Of a stretch of DNA of 64,000 nucleotides, positions 35,353-46,689 are shown piece by piece. Both the position numbers and the translations under genes were made by a program. How positions within the stretch are numbered: the first letter of the stretch is position 1; every line of letters starts with the position of its first letter. Under the pieces are notes generated by a model. The model was not told where the DNA came from, searched no databases, and saw only the letters and a program-made list of their open reading frames with translations. Origin of the DNA: Scedosporium boydii. Taxonomy: Eukaryota > Ascomycota > Sordariomycetes > Microascales > Microascaceae. The stretch covers positions 248,001 to 312,000 of the forward strand of contig NJFT01000009.1 of NCBI GenBank assembly GCA_002221725.1, given 5' to 3'.

Positions 35353-38235
35353 TCAGTAACGCCATCGAGGCTTGTTGTCTTTCGGTTTCACGTCGGATGT
35401 GGCCCGTTGCATGGCAAGACGAGCACCTGCTACTGCCTGAGGGCTATTACGTCCAGACATGCCCCCGGCTTGCATCGAAGAGGGTTGGGGTAGTATACTC
35501 CCCCTCCGCGAGGTCGTAGCAAGAGAGCTGGCGGGCCGCGAAGGGCGTACTTCCGAAGAAGACCGCTGTGGCTGCATGGAAGCGCGACGAGACTCGAGAG
35601 AGGATACCGAAGGCTGGTTGGAGAGGCGAGTTTTGGCCAGAGTCTGTTGCGAATAAGGGCCGGGGGACGTGAGACGCTCGCGGAAGGAGAGCTTCGACGG
35701 AAGGTTCCGAGTAGGTGTCTCTTGTTGCGGCATCGGCGACTCGGACATGGCGCGACCGATAGGGGATCGGAGGGTTGGAAGTTTAGACCCAGCAGAGGTG
35801 GGTGTCAAAGATGAGGTGGATCTCACAGTAGTGGGCGTCTTCTTCGCGTACGGGCTCGGGGAAGTAAGGCTGAGTGGTTTGAAATTGTGGCCTGTGTCCA
35901 CCTGAGAGGCATTGGATGAGATGCTCCAAGGCGGTCTGGCGCCAAGGGTCGATGGGGGCCGGGTAGGTTTCGGAGGTGGAGGCGTGACGTGGGAAGGTGT
36001 TGCTAGCGCATGGAGCCTGGCCAGGCTGGCTCGCTTTGGTCCCTGAGCTGGAGTCGGTAGCGAGGAATGGCGCCGCCTAGCCATAGCAGATGGCGACCTG
36101 TGCTTCGCAATCTTCGCCGAGGGCGTGGACGGGTCGAGGCCGAGAGTTGTCATGATGACGGAGGAAGGAGGGGAGCTTCCGGGAGTCTCCATGCCGCTGG
36201 CAACCGTCGACCGATCGTTAGAAAGCATACTAGAGATGCTGTCGCGGAGCTGCTGGCCCTGTTTGCCCGACTGGATATCATCCACGATAGCATCCATGTC
36301 TCGCATCTGCTCCTTCAAACCATCCCACTTAGACTGGATTTCTTGGTGGAGACGAAGAATCTCCCCATTGACAGTGAGGCGATCCTTTACACCATTGTCG
36401 ATAATGAGCAACACGCGTTCAATAGCCGGGCCATAGTGTGTCTTCTTGGCTTCGTAACTTTCAATCTTCTGGCTCATCAGGGCCGGATTCGCAAGGTTGA
36501 GTCCGCCATCGATTCCTTCTTTCAATTTCGAGACCGAGCGCTCGACAGATTCATACATTTTGTACGCCTTCCGGCCGGCGCCTCGGAACACAAGGACCCA
36601 GCGGTCCTCACCCAATTCCTTTCGTAGAGACTCTGCATCCTTCTCGAGCTTCTTGTAGCTAGCATCGAGACCCGTACGCCTCATCTCTAGCTCGTCGCAG
36701 GCAGTAGGAAATGAGTCCTCTGCCCTCGCTTGAAACACCGAGAGCCGCATCGGAAGGAAGTCAAGTGAAGCGCGAAGAGGCTGCATCCTTGCAAATAGTG
36801 CTAGCAGACTCGAGTCGTCGAGGGTCATATTGGCGGCACTGGGCGAACTGGGGCTCAGTGGGAAGGCTGGAAGGCTAAAACGGTTCTGGGCCGTAGGCTT
36901 CTTGCTTGGTGGAGTCTCCTCCACTATCGTCTCGAGATCGCCGAAGTCGACACCATCGCCGCTCGCAGCAGCCATGAGAGACTTGTGCCGGCGCTCTTCC
37001 ATTTCGAATACCAGACGTGATAGCTCGTCCATCTCGTCCTGGATATCACCAAGGACATTATTCCAGAGCTCCTCCCATTCCATGGCGATCTCAACTTGCT
37101 CCTTGACCGTGTGCAGTGAAGTACGTATCGCTGTCCACTCGTTCATGATGGATTCCATCTGAATCACGGCGCGGTTGAGGTCGTCCGGAGAAACTTGCGC
37201 AATGTCGATGCGGTTTTGTAGTTCTTCGATGGCTGAGACATAAACATTAATAAGCTCCTCGAATCGCAGGATGGCCTTCTCGACCTCTGCGAGGCCCTCA
37301 CGGCCACCGGCGGCGGCCCACTCGACATCGTCATCGCTGTCAAGGCCGTTGATAACCTCCGAGGCTTTCGCGATCCAGCTTCTTATCTGTTCGGCGGCAT
37401 TGATTAGGGCGGTGGTGGCGGCTTGGGCGGTAGGGATGGCAGAGACTCTACTCGAAAGAGACTCGGCATCAGGAAGCTGAAGAGCAGTCAACTGGGCCAG
37501 CTGATTGGCAAATGAGAGACGGGACAGCGTGTAAATGGAACCGGGGCGTTGGTGGCCTGGTGTAAAGTAGCTGGCAAGGTCAGGCGTGAATTCTACAGAG
37601 GCCGCACCGGAGGGCTGAGACGAGTGATGCGCGAGAGGGGGCGCTGGAGGCGAGTCCTTCGGCGGAAGGGGCGGGGGCGCATCGTCAGGCCAGGGAGGTT
37701 GAATGGTGCGTTCTATATGTTCGCGGCGCGTCTCGAGCTGTACTTTTGTGCCATTCCCATTCACATGATCGGGCAATCTGTATTTGTTGGTGTCCATATT
37801 CAATGGTGGTTCGGTCCTGATTTCCGGCAAGAGGACGGGGGAAGGCGTGGGTGCCGGAGAAGGCTCAGGGGTTGCCTCGTCCGCCGACGTCGCCGGCTGA
37901 GGCGAGGGTGATCTGGCGGAGCGGCGAGAGCCCGGTCGGGATGGGACGCCAAGGCCAAGACCCTTCCAAGGGCGACCGCGACGCTCGACGGTCGTGGATT
38001 TCGAGTTTTGCAGGTGAGATTCGTCAATTTGGCGGATATGTTGTTGGTCGAGTTTGCCGACACGGTCCGGGTGGGAGGAAGGCGCGGAGGTATCGGTCGG
38101 GGTGGTTGGCGGTGAGGTCTTCGTGCCGAAACCAAGAGCTTTGAGGCGAGCTGCTAGACCGGGTGAAGGCTTGCGGGGCTGGCGGACGGGAGTGTTCGCG
38201 TTCGCGTTCGCCGGAGTGGATGAGAGGTTATTCAC
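35353..38235 (-). CDS. kar9: KAR9 homologue, spindle-orientation protein
   Basis: Minus-strand frame of 960 codons ending at 35353. Yeast Kar9 bridges EB1/Bim1 on microtubule tips to a myosin and orients the spindle and nucleus. Visible: an N-terminal Ser/Pro-rich region with the conserved RKPSPGLAARLKALGFG, a helical central KAR9 domain (about residues 225-620: AAEQIRSWIAKASEVINGL, FEELINVYVSAIEELQNRI, EWEELWNNVLGDIQDEMDEL), and a long basic, Ser/Pro/Thr-rich C-terminus with an SKLP sequence near residue 840, similar to the SxIP/SxLP motif that binds EB1. It ends PRWRY. The start is unresolved: 38235 is a GTG, the frame stays open upstream without ATG, and the first in-frame ATG (37797, residue 147) would remove the conserved N-terminal motif. 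A short 5' exon spliced to an acceptor such as ACAG near 38352 is likely. Confidence 0.88.
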   Translation of the reverse strand: MNNLSSTPANANANTPVRQPRKPSPGLAARLKALGFGTKTSPPTTPTDTSAPSSHPDRVGKLDQQHIRQIDESHLQNSKSTTVERRGRPWKGLGLGVPSRPGSRRSARSPSPQPATSADEATPEPSPAPTPSPVLLPEIRTEPPLNMDTNKYRLPDHVNGNGTKVQLETRREHIERTIQPPWPDDAPPPLPPKDSPPAPPLAHHSSQPSGAASVEFTPDLASYFTPGHQRPGSIYTLSRLSFANQLAQLTALQLPDAESLSSRVSAIPTAQAATTALINAAEQIRSWIAKASEVINGLDSDDDVEWAAAGGREGLAEVEKAILRFEELINVYVSAIEELQNRIDIAQVSPDDLNRAVIQMESIMNEWTAIRTSLHTVKEQVEIAMEWEELWNNVLGDIQDEMDELSRLVFEMEERRHKSLMAAASGDGVDFGDLETIVEETPPSKKPTAQNRFSLPAFPLSPSSPSAANMTLDDSSLLALFARMQPLRASLDFLPMRLSVFQARAEDSFPTACDELEMRRTGLDASYKKLEKDAESLRKELGEDRWVLVFRGAGRKAYKMYESVERSVSKLKEGIDGGLNLANPALMSQKIESYEAKKTHYGPAIERVLLIIDNGVKDRLTVNGEILRLHQEIQSKWDGLKEQMRDMDAIVDDIQSGKQGQQLRDSISSMLSNDRSTVASGMETPGSSPPSSVIMTTLGLDPSTPSAKIAKHRSPSAMARRRHSSLPTPAQGPKRASLARLHALATPSHVTPPPPKPTRPPSTLGARPPWSISSNASQVDTGHNFKPLSLTSPSPYAKKTPTTVRSTSSLTPTSAGSKLPTLRSPIGRAMSESPMPQQETPTRNLPSKLSFRERLTSPGPYSQQTLAKTRLSNQPSVSSLESRRASMQPQRSSSEVRPSRPASSLATTSRRGSILPQPSSMQAGGMSGRNSPQAVAGARLAMQRATSDVKPKDNKPRWRY

Positions 38236-38823
38236 GGTCGCGGTATTCGAAGCGGGTGTAGAGAGAGAGGATGATGATGGAATCGACGAGACGGAGAGGG
38301 TGGAATTTTCGCTAACAAGTTTCGGGTGAGGAAATATCCATGGATCGCTGTATTTGGAACGAGAACGGAAAGGATGAAAACGAAAGCAGACGTAACAAAA
38401 AGGCTGGTAGACACGGTGGTGTACATCTAATGTAACTGCATGCTGCAGTGTTTGGGAGGGAGAAGAGCGGGTAAAGGGCGACTTGAAGCCGGCACGACTC
38501 GAGCCACCTTGACCTTAACCTATTATTATGTAGCTGTGCACATCAAGGTGACACAATGGAAGGAATAGTAGTGGATGAGATGAATCTGTGCAGAGAACAT
38601 CGCCTGGCAGCAGGAGTCGGGTGCTGGGCAACATTCGAGTCTGGTCCCAGGGCACCGTGGAATGCCGGGATGAAATGACACAGACCTTGGGGACGCGAAA
38701 AGGACAAACACGATCTGGAGAATGTAATAATGATTCTGGGCCGTTCATACGCCAAGTCCATTGAAGGTAATACCGGGATAAAGGAGCGGTGATGGTGTCC
38801 AGGCAGTGTGGTATTAGTGGCTA
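38236..38823. other. KAR9 upstream region
   Basis: Contains the likely 5' exon and leader of KAR9, whose exact structure I could not settle. The minus frame 38426-38232 (starting MYTTVST) overlaps it and may include the true first codons. No other gene is seen. Confidence 0.4.
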
Positions 38824-39447
38824 TCAGTGGTGAGGCAGCCTAGACGAGCGTTGAGGATCCCAGAACATTGGTGTGTACCTTTCGTACTTGTGCAGTGCTG
38901 CGGACAGCTCTGCAAGATCAAGGGGGGTCCTCAGTCCAGTCACTTGACGGCTTGACGAGGGGGGAGGAAAACATCGACGATACATTGATTGCAAGTGCAG
39001 GGAACAATGGAGTGTACAATTTGACGTTGGGGCCAATATGGCAGGGTTCAATGACCGCCAAGTAAAGTAACAGGAAAGGGGGCGGGTTGGGGAGGGATTG
39101 TTGTAGACATGATTGCTCAACACTAGCGTGCAATCCAAATGAAATCATTCACAATGAGAACATTAAATTCCCACATACCTCAACATGCTTTCTAGGTTCT
39201 CGCTGGAAATGTCGGAAAGGGCAGACGAGAGGACAGCATCAGCCCATTTGCTGATGGGCGGGACTGGGTCGACATTGGAGTCTTCTATACTTTGGAGACT
39301 TGCATCGGAGGTTGGATGTTCTTGAAGATCAATATGTTTTAGCCCCGACCCGGACTGGGATGAGATGCTGGTGTAGTACGAGCTGCTGGTGGTCAGAGAA
39401 AGGTTGGTACCATCTGGCCCACCAGCAGCCGAATGAGTGGTTGTCAT
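38824..39447 (-). CDS. Small hypothetical protein, two exons proposed
   Basis: Minus-strand candidate: exon 39447-39179 and exon 38929-38824, total 124 aa. The first exon is Ser/Thr-rich with a conserved-looking helix (ISKWADAVLSSALSDISSENLESMLR) and ends at a good GTATGT donor. The second begins after a GACTGAG acceptor and encodes TPLDLAELSAALHKYERYTP followed by MFWDPQRSSRLPHH. The join keeps frame and makes one continuous amphipathic segment, which is why I propose it. The acceptor lacks a strong pyrimidine tract, and the intron (249 nt) is longer than others in the window, so the model is tentative. No domain is recognised and no function can be assigned. Confidence 0.4.
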
Positions 39448-40872
39448 TGATCGATGAGCGGATGTATCCGTCCACTGGGGCTGCTCCCTCCTATTCTGCC
39501 TAGAAAGGAAGAGGGTTCTGGGACGTTTGCTGATGGCGGGGCTGTGATGTTGGGAGTAGGATTTTCTCGCTGGTGTTGGTTATCTGGCTCTGGTCAATCG
39601 CAGGCCAGCGACTCTGTCACATGGTATCTACCGCTGCGAGCTGTGTGAACGTGGTATGGTGATGGTGGATGGTTGGTATGGTGTGTCTTGCTTTTGGAAG
39701 GTTTGGTGTTTTATTCAGAGAGGCGGGACCTTGATAATGCCGAGAGTAGCATCGAATGTGGTGTAGCCAGGAAGCTCAATCGTGCGCCGGAAGTCTGTGG
39801 GTGGTCGGTCCAGGGGGGAAGCTGGTGTGGGAACTCTTCCTTGGCTGTGTGGCTCCTCGCGGTCTTGGGGGAAGAAAACTTCAGTGAGTGACGATGATGA
39901 CAGGATGGTCCCAGCTAGTCGTGCACAACAGAGGCTCCACTATGGTGGCTGAACCCCTGTAGGATATGTAATCTAGAGAGGCACTTCGCCAGGAGTCTCC
40001 GCTGCAAAGTCTAGGCTCTCGCCAGCAGGGGGCCAAAGGATTTCAACAGGCTCAATGTCAAAAGACTAGAGAATTAATCACCAAACCGCACTCCCTTGGC
40101 GTACAAGGCAGAGCGAAGAGGCTGGCAATTGGAAAGCGTAATTCGTAGATCCAGAGACAGCGACAGGGGTGAAAGAAGGCGGATGGAAGCCAGAAACCGA
40201 CGGTCGAAGAGTTCGTTCCTCTGCGTTGCCCCTTTTCGTCGTTTTGCAGGTTACAGTGCAGCGCGGTGGAGAAGTCAATGACAGAGGTGCAGTCCAGCGC
40301 AGCTGTAGATCTTCCTGGAGGGGCCTTTAGATGCAGCACGGCAATGCAGGATGAGGCAAGCTGGCAGCACCAATCGGGCGGAAGGGGGACGCCGAATTAC
40401 CAGCCTGTCAGTCGATAGTTGCGCAGGCGCCAAGGGAAAGTCCAATATCCGAGGGGAAGATGGGAAAAGAGTTGACGATGATGGCCGCAAGACTGTTTTC
40501 CTTTCTTTCTTTCAAAGAGAATTTGGGTGGAAGCCGAGACTCGAATCACGCTAGCTAGAATTGTAAAGTGGCTCGTGGTGTAGGGAGCTGACTGTAAGAA
40601 CTGTATCACTGAATCGAAACGGGAGAGCAAAGTTTGAGGTCAAATAGAGTAAAGAACGCAAGGAAATGACTGGCTGCGAGCAAAGGATGGGAAACGCGCA
40701 CGCGTCGAGAATGAAGAAAGGTAGACAGAAGGAAAGACCGAAGGGGCACTAGAAGAAGAGAACGTTTGGGATAGATGAAGTTTTCGGATAGATTGGGTAG
40801 ATTGGGTTTGGAGTAAGATTGATGAAGAGAAGCCGAGAAGAAAGGAATGTGAGATGCGCTTGCGCCGTTGGG

Positions 40873-40898
40873 TTGGATTAGTTGGATTAGTTGGATTA
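40873..40898. repeat. TTGGATTAG tandem repeat
   Basis: About three head-to-tail copies of the 9-bp unit TTGGATTAG in non-coding DNA. Confidence 0.9.
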
Positions 40899-43800
40899 CT
40901 ATATTAACTTGAAATGATTGATCAATTGAGGCCAAAACTGTCCCGTCCTCCGCCAGGCAGGCTGCAATTGTACTGATGGGCCAAGTACTTTTCGTACCGA
41001 CAAATCCTCTATCAGATGCACCAAGTGTAACCAGGCCTGCCAACTGAGATCAAATGGTTGGGCAAGAACGAGGTACGACGGACGAAGTACTATTATTATC
41101 GATGGATGAGCTGAGAACGCAAAGCACAACGGCAGGCACGGGTGAAAAGAAACAGAGGCGATGAGTGCGCGGGCTGGAGACAAGGGCGCAAGATCCAACC
41201 ATGACATTGATAGATCATTACGGAGCAGCCCTAATCTTAGACGGTTGTATTGCATTACCATTGATCTGCCCAAGCTAGCGTCCATCATCGACTTGACTCG
41301 GGAACCCACTCGAGAATTCGGACCTTGGGTGGGCACTTCAACAAAGGTAGCATCATCTAATCTTGGGACAGATGAAGAAAAGTACGGAAGTATGAAGTAC
41401 GAGATTAATTCCAAAGCTCCGAGTGGAAGTAACAGAAGAAATCACCCCGACTGGCTTCATGTTGTATTCCAAGCCATTCCAGGGGGTGTTTGAACGGCAT
41501 CAATGTCAAATGGAGGGCGATGAGCCGGCAAGATGAGGGCGATGAAACACGCCTGTTTTCCCCATCAGTCCTCCCTCACCAGTCGCCACAGATGTCTTAC
41601 TTGGCCTCCCCCTCTCTTTGTCAATTTGGATGACACTTCATCGCTGTCGCAAATCTCTATAGAGGCTGGGGGGAAGTGTGGAGCATGGGCAGGAAACTCT
41701 GTCCTCATCACTTGACTGCTCCCGCTTCCCACACACCAGCCCGGCGCACTCGGCTCGATGCGGTCGAAACACCGCCGATGAGCATCGACAGGACATGTGC
41801 CCTATTTACTTCGTACAGGAGCATTCAAGTTCTTGAACCGAAATCACCCTGACCAGAGAACCAAATGAGAGCCCGCCTCGGTGAAAGAGACAACCGAGAT
41901 TCACCGTCACGCAGAGCAGGGTCGTCCCGTAATAATATCTTCCAATGATACGAAGAGAATACCCAACCGACCCTGATTCCCCCACGCTGGAGGCGGGGAT
42001 GTATCCGAGCCCGTGGGCTCCATGGTTTCCATGGTTGAGCCTAGCCTGCTCCAGGTGTAGAGCGTGCGCTGGTATTTGTGGTTTTATCACCCAAGAATTA
42101 AGCCCTGCCAATATTACAGAACCAGAAATCTGGTCGAGTCCAAGCTCCTGTGTTGCACTGATGTGACGACAATTGCCAGTTTGCGATAGTTCATTCACAT
42201 CCAGACCAAAGAAGAGGGACGGGGAGGCACGCTAATATCCTAATGCACAAACAATACCCGATTAAAACATGGATACACGGGTACTTTCGGGGTGAACCCG
42301 ATCAGTAGGTCCTTCGAAGAACGTCACAGAACGATTTACAAAGTGCTTTGATGGATCAATGTTCTTCGTTTTCCGATATCCTTAACAAACCCTCGAATAA
42401 CGATCTATGTTCCCCATGTTATACTTCTTCGGACACTCTCCACATACTCTTCCCCCAGAGTTTGTTGTCGTCGTCCTCATCCTTGGAATCCTGTCACAAC
42501 CATCTATTACGAGGCCTGATTCTCAGTTCGTCCGAAGTATGGAGTAGTACGAAGTAGTTGTACCCATATCCATATCCCTTCACACAGGATTCCACGACCT
42601 CGTGGAGCTACACTAGCCCCGAACACTGGGGTTGCCGAGATTGGGGTCCATGAACCCCGGTCTCGCTCTCCAGAGATCTGCTTGTACTTCGTACACGATG
42701 CTGGGCGACTTCAGTCTCTACAAAGTATACACATGCCCTCAAACCTGCTTCCAGCACGAAGTAGTCCGCGTTGTTCCGGCGTGGAGATTCCTTCAAGGAA
42801 TGTATGGGGAAGAGCAGCCGGCCCGGTGTGCAAGATGGAATTCTCGATATATAAATAGCCCCAAATCTTCCAATAAACCCAAATAGTCTTGTCTAGTTAT
42901 TCACAGTTTGTGGGGATTACATTAGTACAAGGAGTGCACCAGACTACCAGTAAATGGCGGCTTCGAAGGTACAAAGTTATGGATTTGTATGTACACTACC
43001 TCAGAATAAACTGGTTCATCATAGGAACTCTGCAGGCGCGGGTCGCAAATGCAAGGGGCACGCGGATTTTCACTAAGAGCTGCATCTGCGCTCCATCACC
43101 TTGAATCCAAGAACGGACATTGGAAACTCCTGCGAGTATGTAAGTAGCTTCATGCAGACGAGAGCAATTTAACTCAAGGAAAACAAAAGAGTACGAAGTA
43201 ATCGCTGATCCTTCCTTACGGTCATTTGAGAGGCCCTTGACGCTGCATACTTGTACCTATCGTGGCATGCTCGTCCATCCAAATAGGCCCAAAACAGTCT
43301 ACAACTCACGAGAGGAGTGGAGCAAGAGGCAGAAGGCAGGAGCAGGGCAATTCTTCCCGTTCGAATGCGCTCTGTTATACACTTCGTAGTTGGTGATATC
43401 TTGTCCATTCCCTTTGGCTCGTGGCATTGTCGGGTCTACCACATACAAACTACATTAGAACGAGGTTACAACCAAAGATGGTTGAAGAGAGTCTGATTTG
43501 GCGAGAGAGGTTTCGTGACATGGCCCAGGCAACATGGATCCTCTGTCCCGTGAAGTTGTCATCAATACTTCGTACATAAACTTTACTTCGTAGGCGAGGC
43601 AAAAGGCGAGACCAAGATCAGGAGCTGCGGTTTGGTGGGGAGGAGGGAAATTGGCTTAATCTCCATCCATTGTCCCCTCTTCGTTGATAAGATTGAGGTT
43701 GAGACCCACTGACGAGATGGCGCCTTCACGTGATGTGACGGATTGCCCATCGCAGCAACTTGAAGCAACTTGAGATTGCTCATTCCACCCACAAGTTGCA

Positions 43801-43903
43801 ACTCCGAAGTACGAAGTACATATTACGATGCGCCAAAGTACTTCATAAGCTTGAGAATACACACTCCTGAGTATGAAGGTATTGGTCGATCAATAAATGG
43901 CAA

Positions 43904-43921
43904 GTACGAAGTACTTCGTAC
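43904..43921. repeat. 18-bp perfect palindrome GTACGAAGTACTTCGTAC
   Basis: Both strands read the same. It is the fullest member of the GTACGAAGTAC family in this window, formed by two arms meeting head to head. Confidence 0.95.
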
Positions 43922-45066
43922 GCTCAACCAGGCACAAGTAAAGCAGAATTGGTGCCTATCGAGGCCATTATGAGTGCTAAATCATCCTGCAGCACCCTAG
44001 AAGCGGCCAGGAAAAGCCACAAGAATTAGAACCGAGATAATACAACTGACATACCTGGACAGCCTGCTCAATGAACGCATTTGATTGATCAATGTATTCC
44101 CAATGCTTCGTACTAACAGTTCCCCGAGAAGGTGGAGAGAAGGTGGAGAGTCTTTTGTTGACTGTGGGAGTTGCCCGTAGGATGGAGTCCATCAAGTCCC
44201 CTTCATCACAACGTATTTTCGTTTTGCCCTTTCGTAGCCTTTATCTCTTTATTCTATTCTAGAAGTATTTCTGTGTTTCCGAAGATCTTACCTCGTGGCG
44301 TTTTAGATGATCCCATGTATCAGGAAAAAGCTCTGTTAAAAGCATTCCCTCGTTGCCCTTCCAGCAAGGCATCAAAGACCTCCGCTGTTTATGTTGTTTC
44401 ACGATACCCAACCGGGTTACATAGCTCCATTAAACCCGCCTCGCACGGCAACCAAGTGCAAATTGACACGCTAAATACGCCAGAGCAACAGAACGAGACA
44501 CGTCCAACGGCCCATTCCAGCGCGACTCGGCGCCGCCCTGTCGGTTATGTCACTCGACCACGCACTGAGAGAACAGAACTTCCTCCCTGTAAATAGCACA
44601 TCAAAGCGCCTCCATTGTCCCCTCATTGACCCCCCCTATATGTCCGAGGATACCTCTTTCTTATATATCAATCCGCATCCCTTGTTATACACACCTTGTC
44701 TCAAGACAGTTTATGCCGATTCCAGCTTTCAATACTAATTGATATATTGCTTTCATCGCTTTGTTTCTCTATCTCTTTGTCGGTTCACTTCGAATAACCA
44801 TCATCTTCCCGTTTCGTAGCAACCCCCTTTGTACGCCCCATACGCATTGTGCCGTATTAATTGTTCGCTGTCCCACCAACTTCGAGATCGCGGCGAAGAT
44901 TATACAGCCTGAGCCTCCGAATCTAGACGATATCGATTGCGGACGTATCTCTTGCTCATTTGCGTCATTCAAATATCTTTCAACTCTTTCCTGATAGAAG
45001 AAATCCTTTGCTTTCCCGGTGGTGTCTGCCGTGCAGACGCCGGTCGTTTCCTCCCCGAAAAAAACT

Positions 45067-46689
45067 ATGGCGACATTCAACCCGACCGACGAGCCTCCTG
45101 CTCTTCGTCGCGATTCTCCGTCACCCGAGCTAGCCCCCACACCCGCAATCGGTCCCTGTCCCGAGCTCTCTAGATGCCTCTCGGCCACCTCGTCGATATC
45201 TCTCGGCTCCAACGCCGATATCACTCCTCGAGACTCTCTCGGCAGCGATACCTCCCGCCTCTCCTCAGGGAGCTATAGGTCCCGGAGTTCCGATATCAGT
45301 TCTGTGTCGTCGAGGAGGTCGTCCTATCACATAGACGCGAAGGGTCGGCGTCGAGGTTTCGTGCGGCCACAGGGTACCGATTTCGCTGCGAGCGCTCGAT
45401 CAAGGGAATCCGTCCTGAGCCTCGGCAGCATTGCTCACATCCAATATTACTTCGCTCGGACGGGTCTTTTAGATGGGAAAGGTGCCCAGTTAGCGAGGAA
45501 GAGGAAGGAGCGGGGTGCTCTGGACCTGGCCGACTTGGAATCAAACCCGGTATCACCCACGCTCACTGAGGGCGGATACCCATCCTACAGCCCCCTCGGA
45601 GTTAGCCCCGACCTTTCCGCTGCGAACTTTGGATCCGGCCAGTTTGTAGAGTCGCCGGTCGATGAAGGCCCCATGGAACCGGACTTTTATTACGACGACC
45701 TTGACGAGCCTGACCCCAATATTCTCCCACCCACTGTCAGCACCTACCACCGTGTCGAGAAGCCGGTACCTCGACCGCCCACCATCGAAGAACTCAAATC
45801 GAACCTGAAGGGTGCTCTAGACAGAGCATACAAGTCCCTCAAGGAGGTCAAGGATGGAAACAACACCACATCAAAGGGCGAAAACGACACGCCCGATACC
45901 AACAACAGCAATCCCCGACCGAAAACGAACTCCCAGGGTTGGTTTGAGATCCAGGGAATGCACATACTCGACGTCATGACCTTCGCCATCCGAGCTGCCA
46001 AGATGTATTACACGGCTCACGAGAAGCCCGATAGGTTAGATGCCATCAAGGCAGAGAAGGAGGTGCGAGCAGATCTATTGACGGTAATGGAGGTCCTAAA
46101 GCATGCGGCCACACGAGACTTTGTCGGCGGCATTCGAAACGATGAAGTCGCCTCCATGGAGGTTTGGCTTAATGGTGTCTCCGACATGTTGCACCAGGAC
46201 GAGGAGGTTGAGGAGGCGGAGCGTCAGGAGCGTGCCAGCTGGTCCTGGCTCAGCGGCGACTGGACTGGGCGAGAAGTTGAGCGCGAGCTGGCTTTCATCA
46301 AGTCCATGGACCCGGATGCCGAACCTCTGCCCGAGTTCACCTCGGCTCAGGAAGCCTCAGAGCTTCCCACCCCTTTCCTCAAGGAGTTCCACAATGGCCT
46401 TCGGCTTGTGAATCTCCACAATGCGGCGGTCTGCAAGTCCCAGCGTCGGTTTGGAACCATCCCTACCTTCCACACCGATACGCAGAAGCCGTACCGCGCT
46501 GCCGATAACATCCGCTACTGGGCCAAGGCAGCCGAGCTACGGTGGGAGGTGATGATCAAAGTCGACGCCCTGGGGATAGTCTACAATAACAGCCCCCAGG
46601 TCTGGATTAACTTCCAAGAAGCGATCTTCAAATGGTGTCGTACGGTCCGTGAGGAGATCACTGGTGAGCTTCGCGAGAAGGCTGCGTAG
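45067..46689 (+). CDS. Conserved serine-rich fungal protein, function unknown
   Basis: Single exon, 540 aa. The start at 45067 follows AAAACT and fits the N-terminus MATFNPTDEPPALRRDSPSP. The frame is open back to 45019, but that part lacks a credible start. Residues about 1-110 are Ser-rich with SSISLGSNADITPRDSLGS and an SSRRSSYHID segment, a likely phosphorylation-rich disordered region. They are followed by the conserved RESVLSLGSIAHIQYYFARTGLLDGKGAQLAR block. The second half is helical and well conserved-looking (GMHILDVMTFAIRAAKMYY, DLLTVMEVLKHAA, MEVWLNGVSDML, ELPTPFLKEFHNGLRLVNLHNAAV, NIRYWAKAAELRWEVMIKVDALG). I recall homologues across Pezizomycotina annotated only as conserved serine-rich protein. 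No catalytic motif, signal peptide or membrane segment is seen. Confidence 0.88.
   Translation: MATFNPTDEPPALRRDSPSPELAPTPAIGPCPELSRCLSATSSISLGSNADITPRDSLGSDTSRLSSGSYRSRSSDISSVSSRRSSYHIDAKGRRRGFVRPQGTDFAASARSRESVLSLGSIAHIQYYFARTGLLDGKGAQLARKRKERGALDLADLESNPVSPTLTEGGYPSYSPLGVSPDLSAANFGSGQFVESPVDEGPMEPDFYYDDLDEPDPNILPPTVSTYHRVEKPVPRPPTIEELKSNLKGALDRAYKSLKEVKDGNNTTSKGENDTPDTNNSNPRPKTNSQGWFEIQGMHILDVMTFAIRAAKMYYTAHEKPDRLDAIKAEKEVRADLLTVMEVLKHAATRDFVGGIRNDEVASMEVWLNGVSDMLHQDEEVEEAERQERASWSWLSGDWTGREVERELAFIKSMDPDAEPLPEFTSAQEASELPTPFLKEFHNGLRLVNLHNAAVCKSQRRFGTIPTFHTDTQKPYRAADNIRYWAKAAELRWEVMIKVDALGIVYNNSPQVWINFQEAIFKWCRTVREEITGELREKAA

Larger units (their letters stand above)
39448..45066. other. 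5.6-kb gene-poor region rich in short dispersed elements
   Basis: Open frames are short, overlapping and without domains; I call no gene. The stretch 41.0-44.2 kb has the highest density of the GTACGAAGTAC-type element in the window, including an 18-bp perfect palindrome at 43904-43921. A TTGGATTAG repeat is at 40873-40898. From about 44600 the sequence becomes C/T-rich, the presumed promoter and leader of the gene starting at 45067. Confidence 0.5.
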
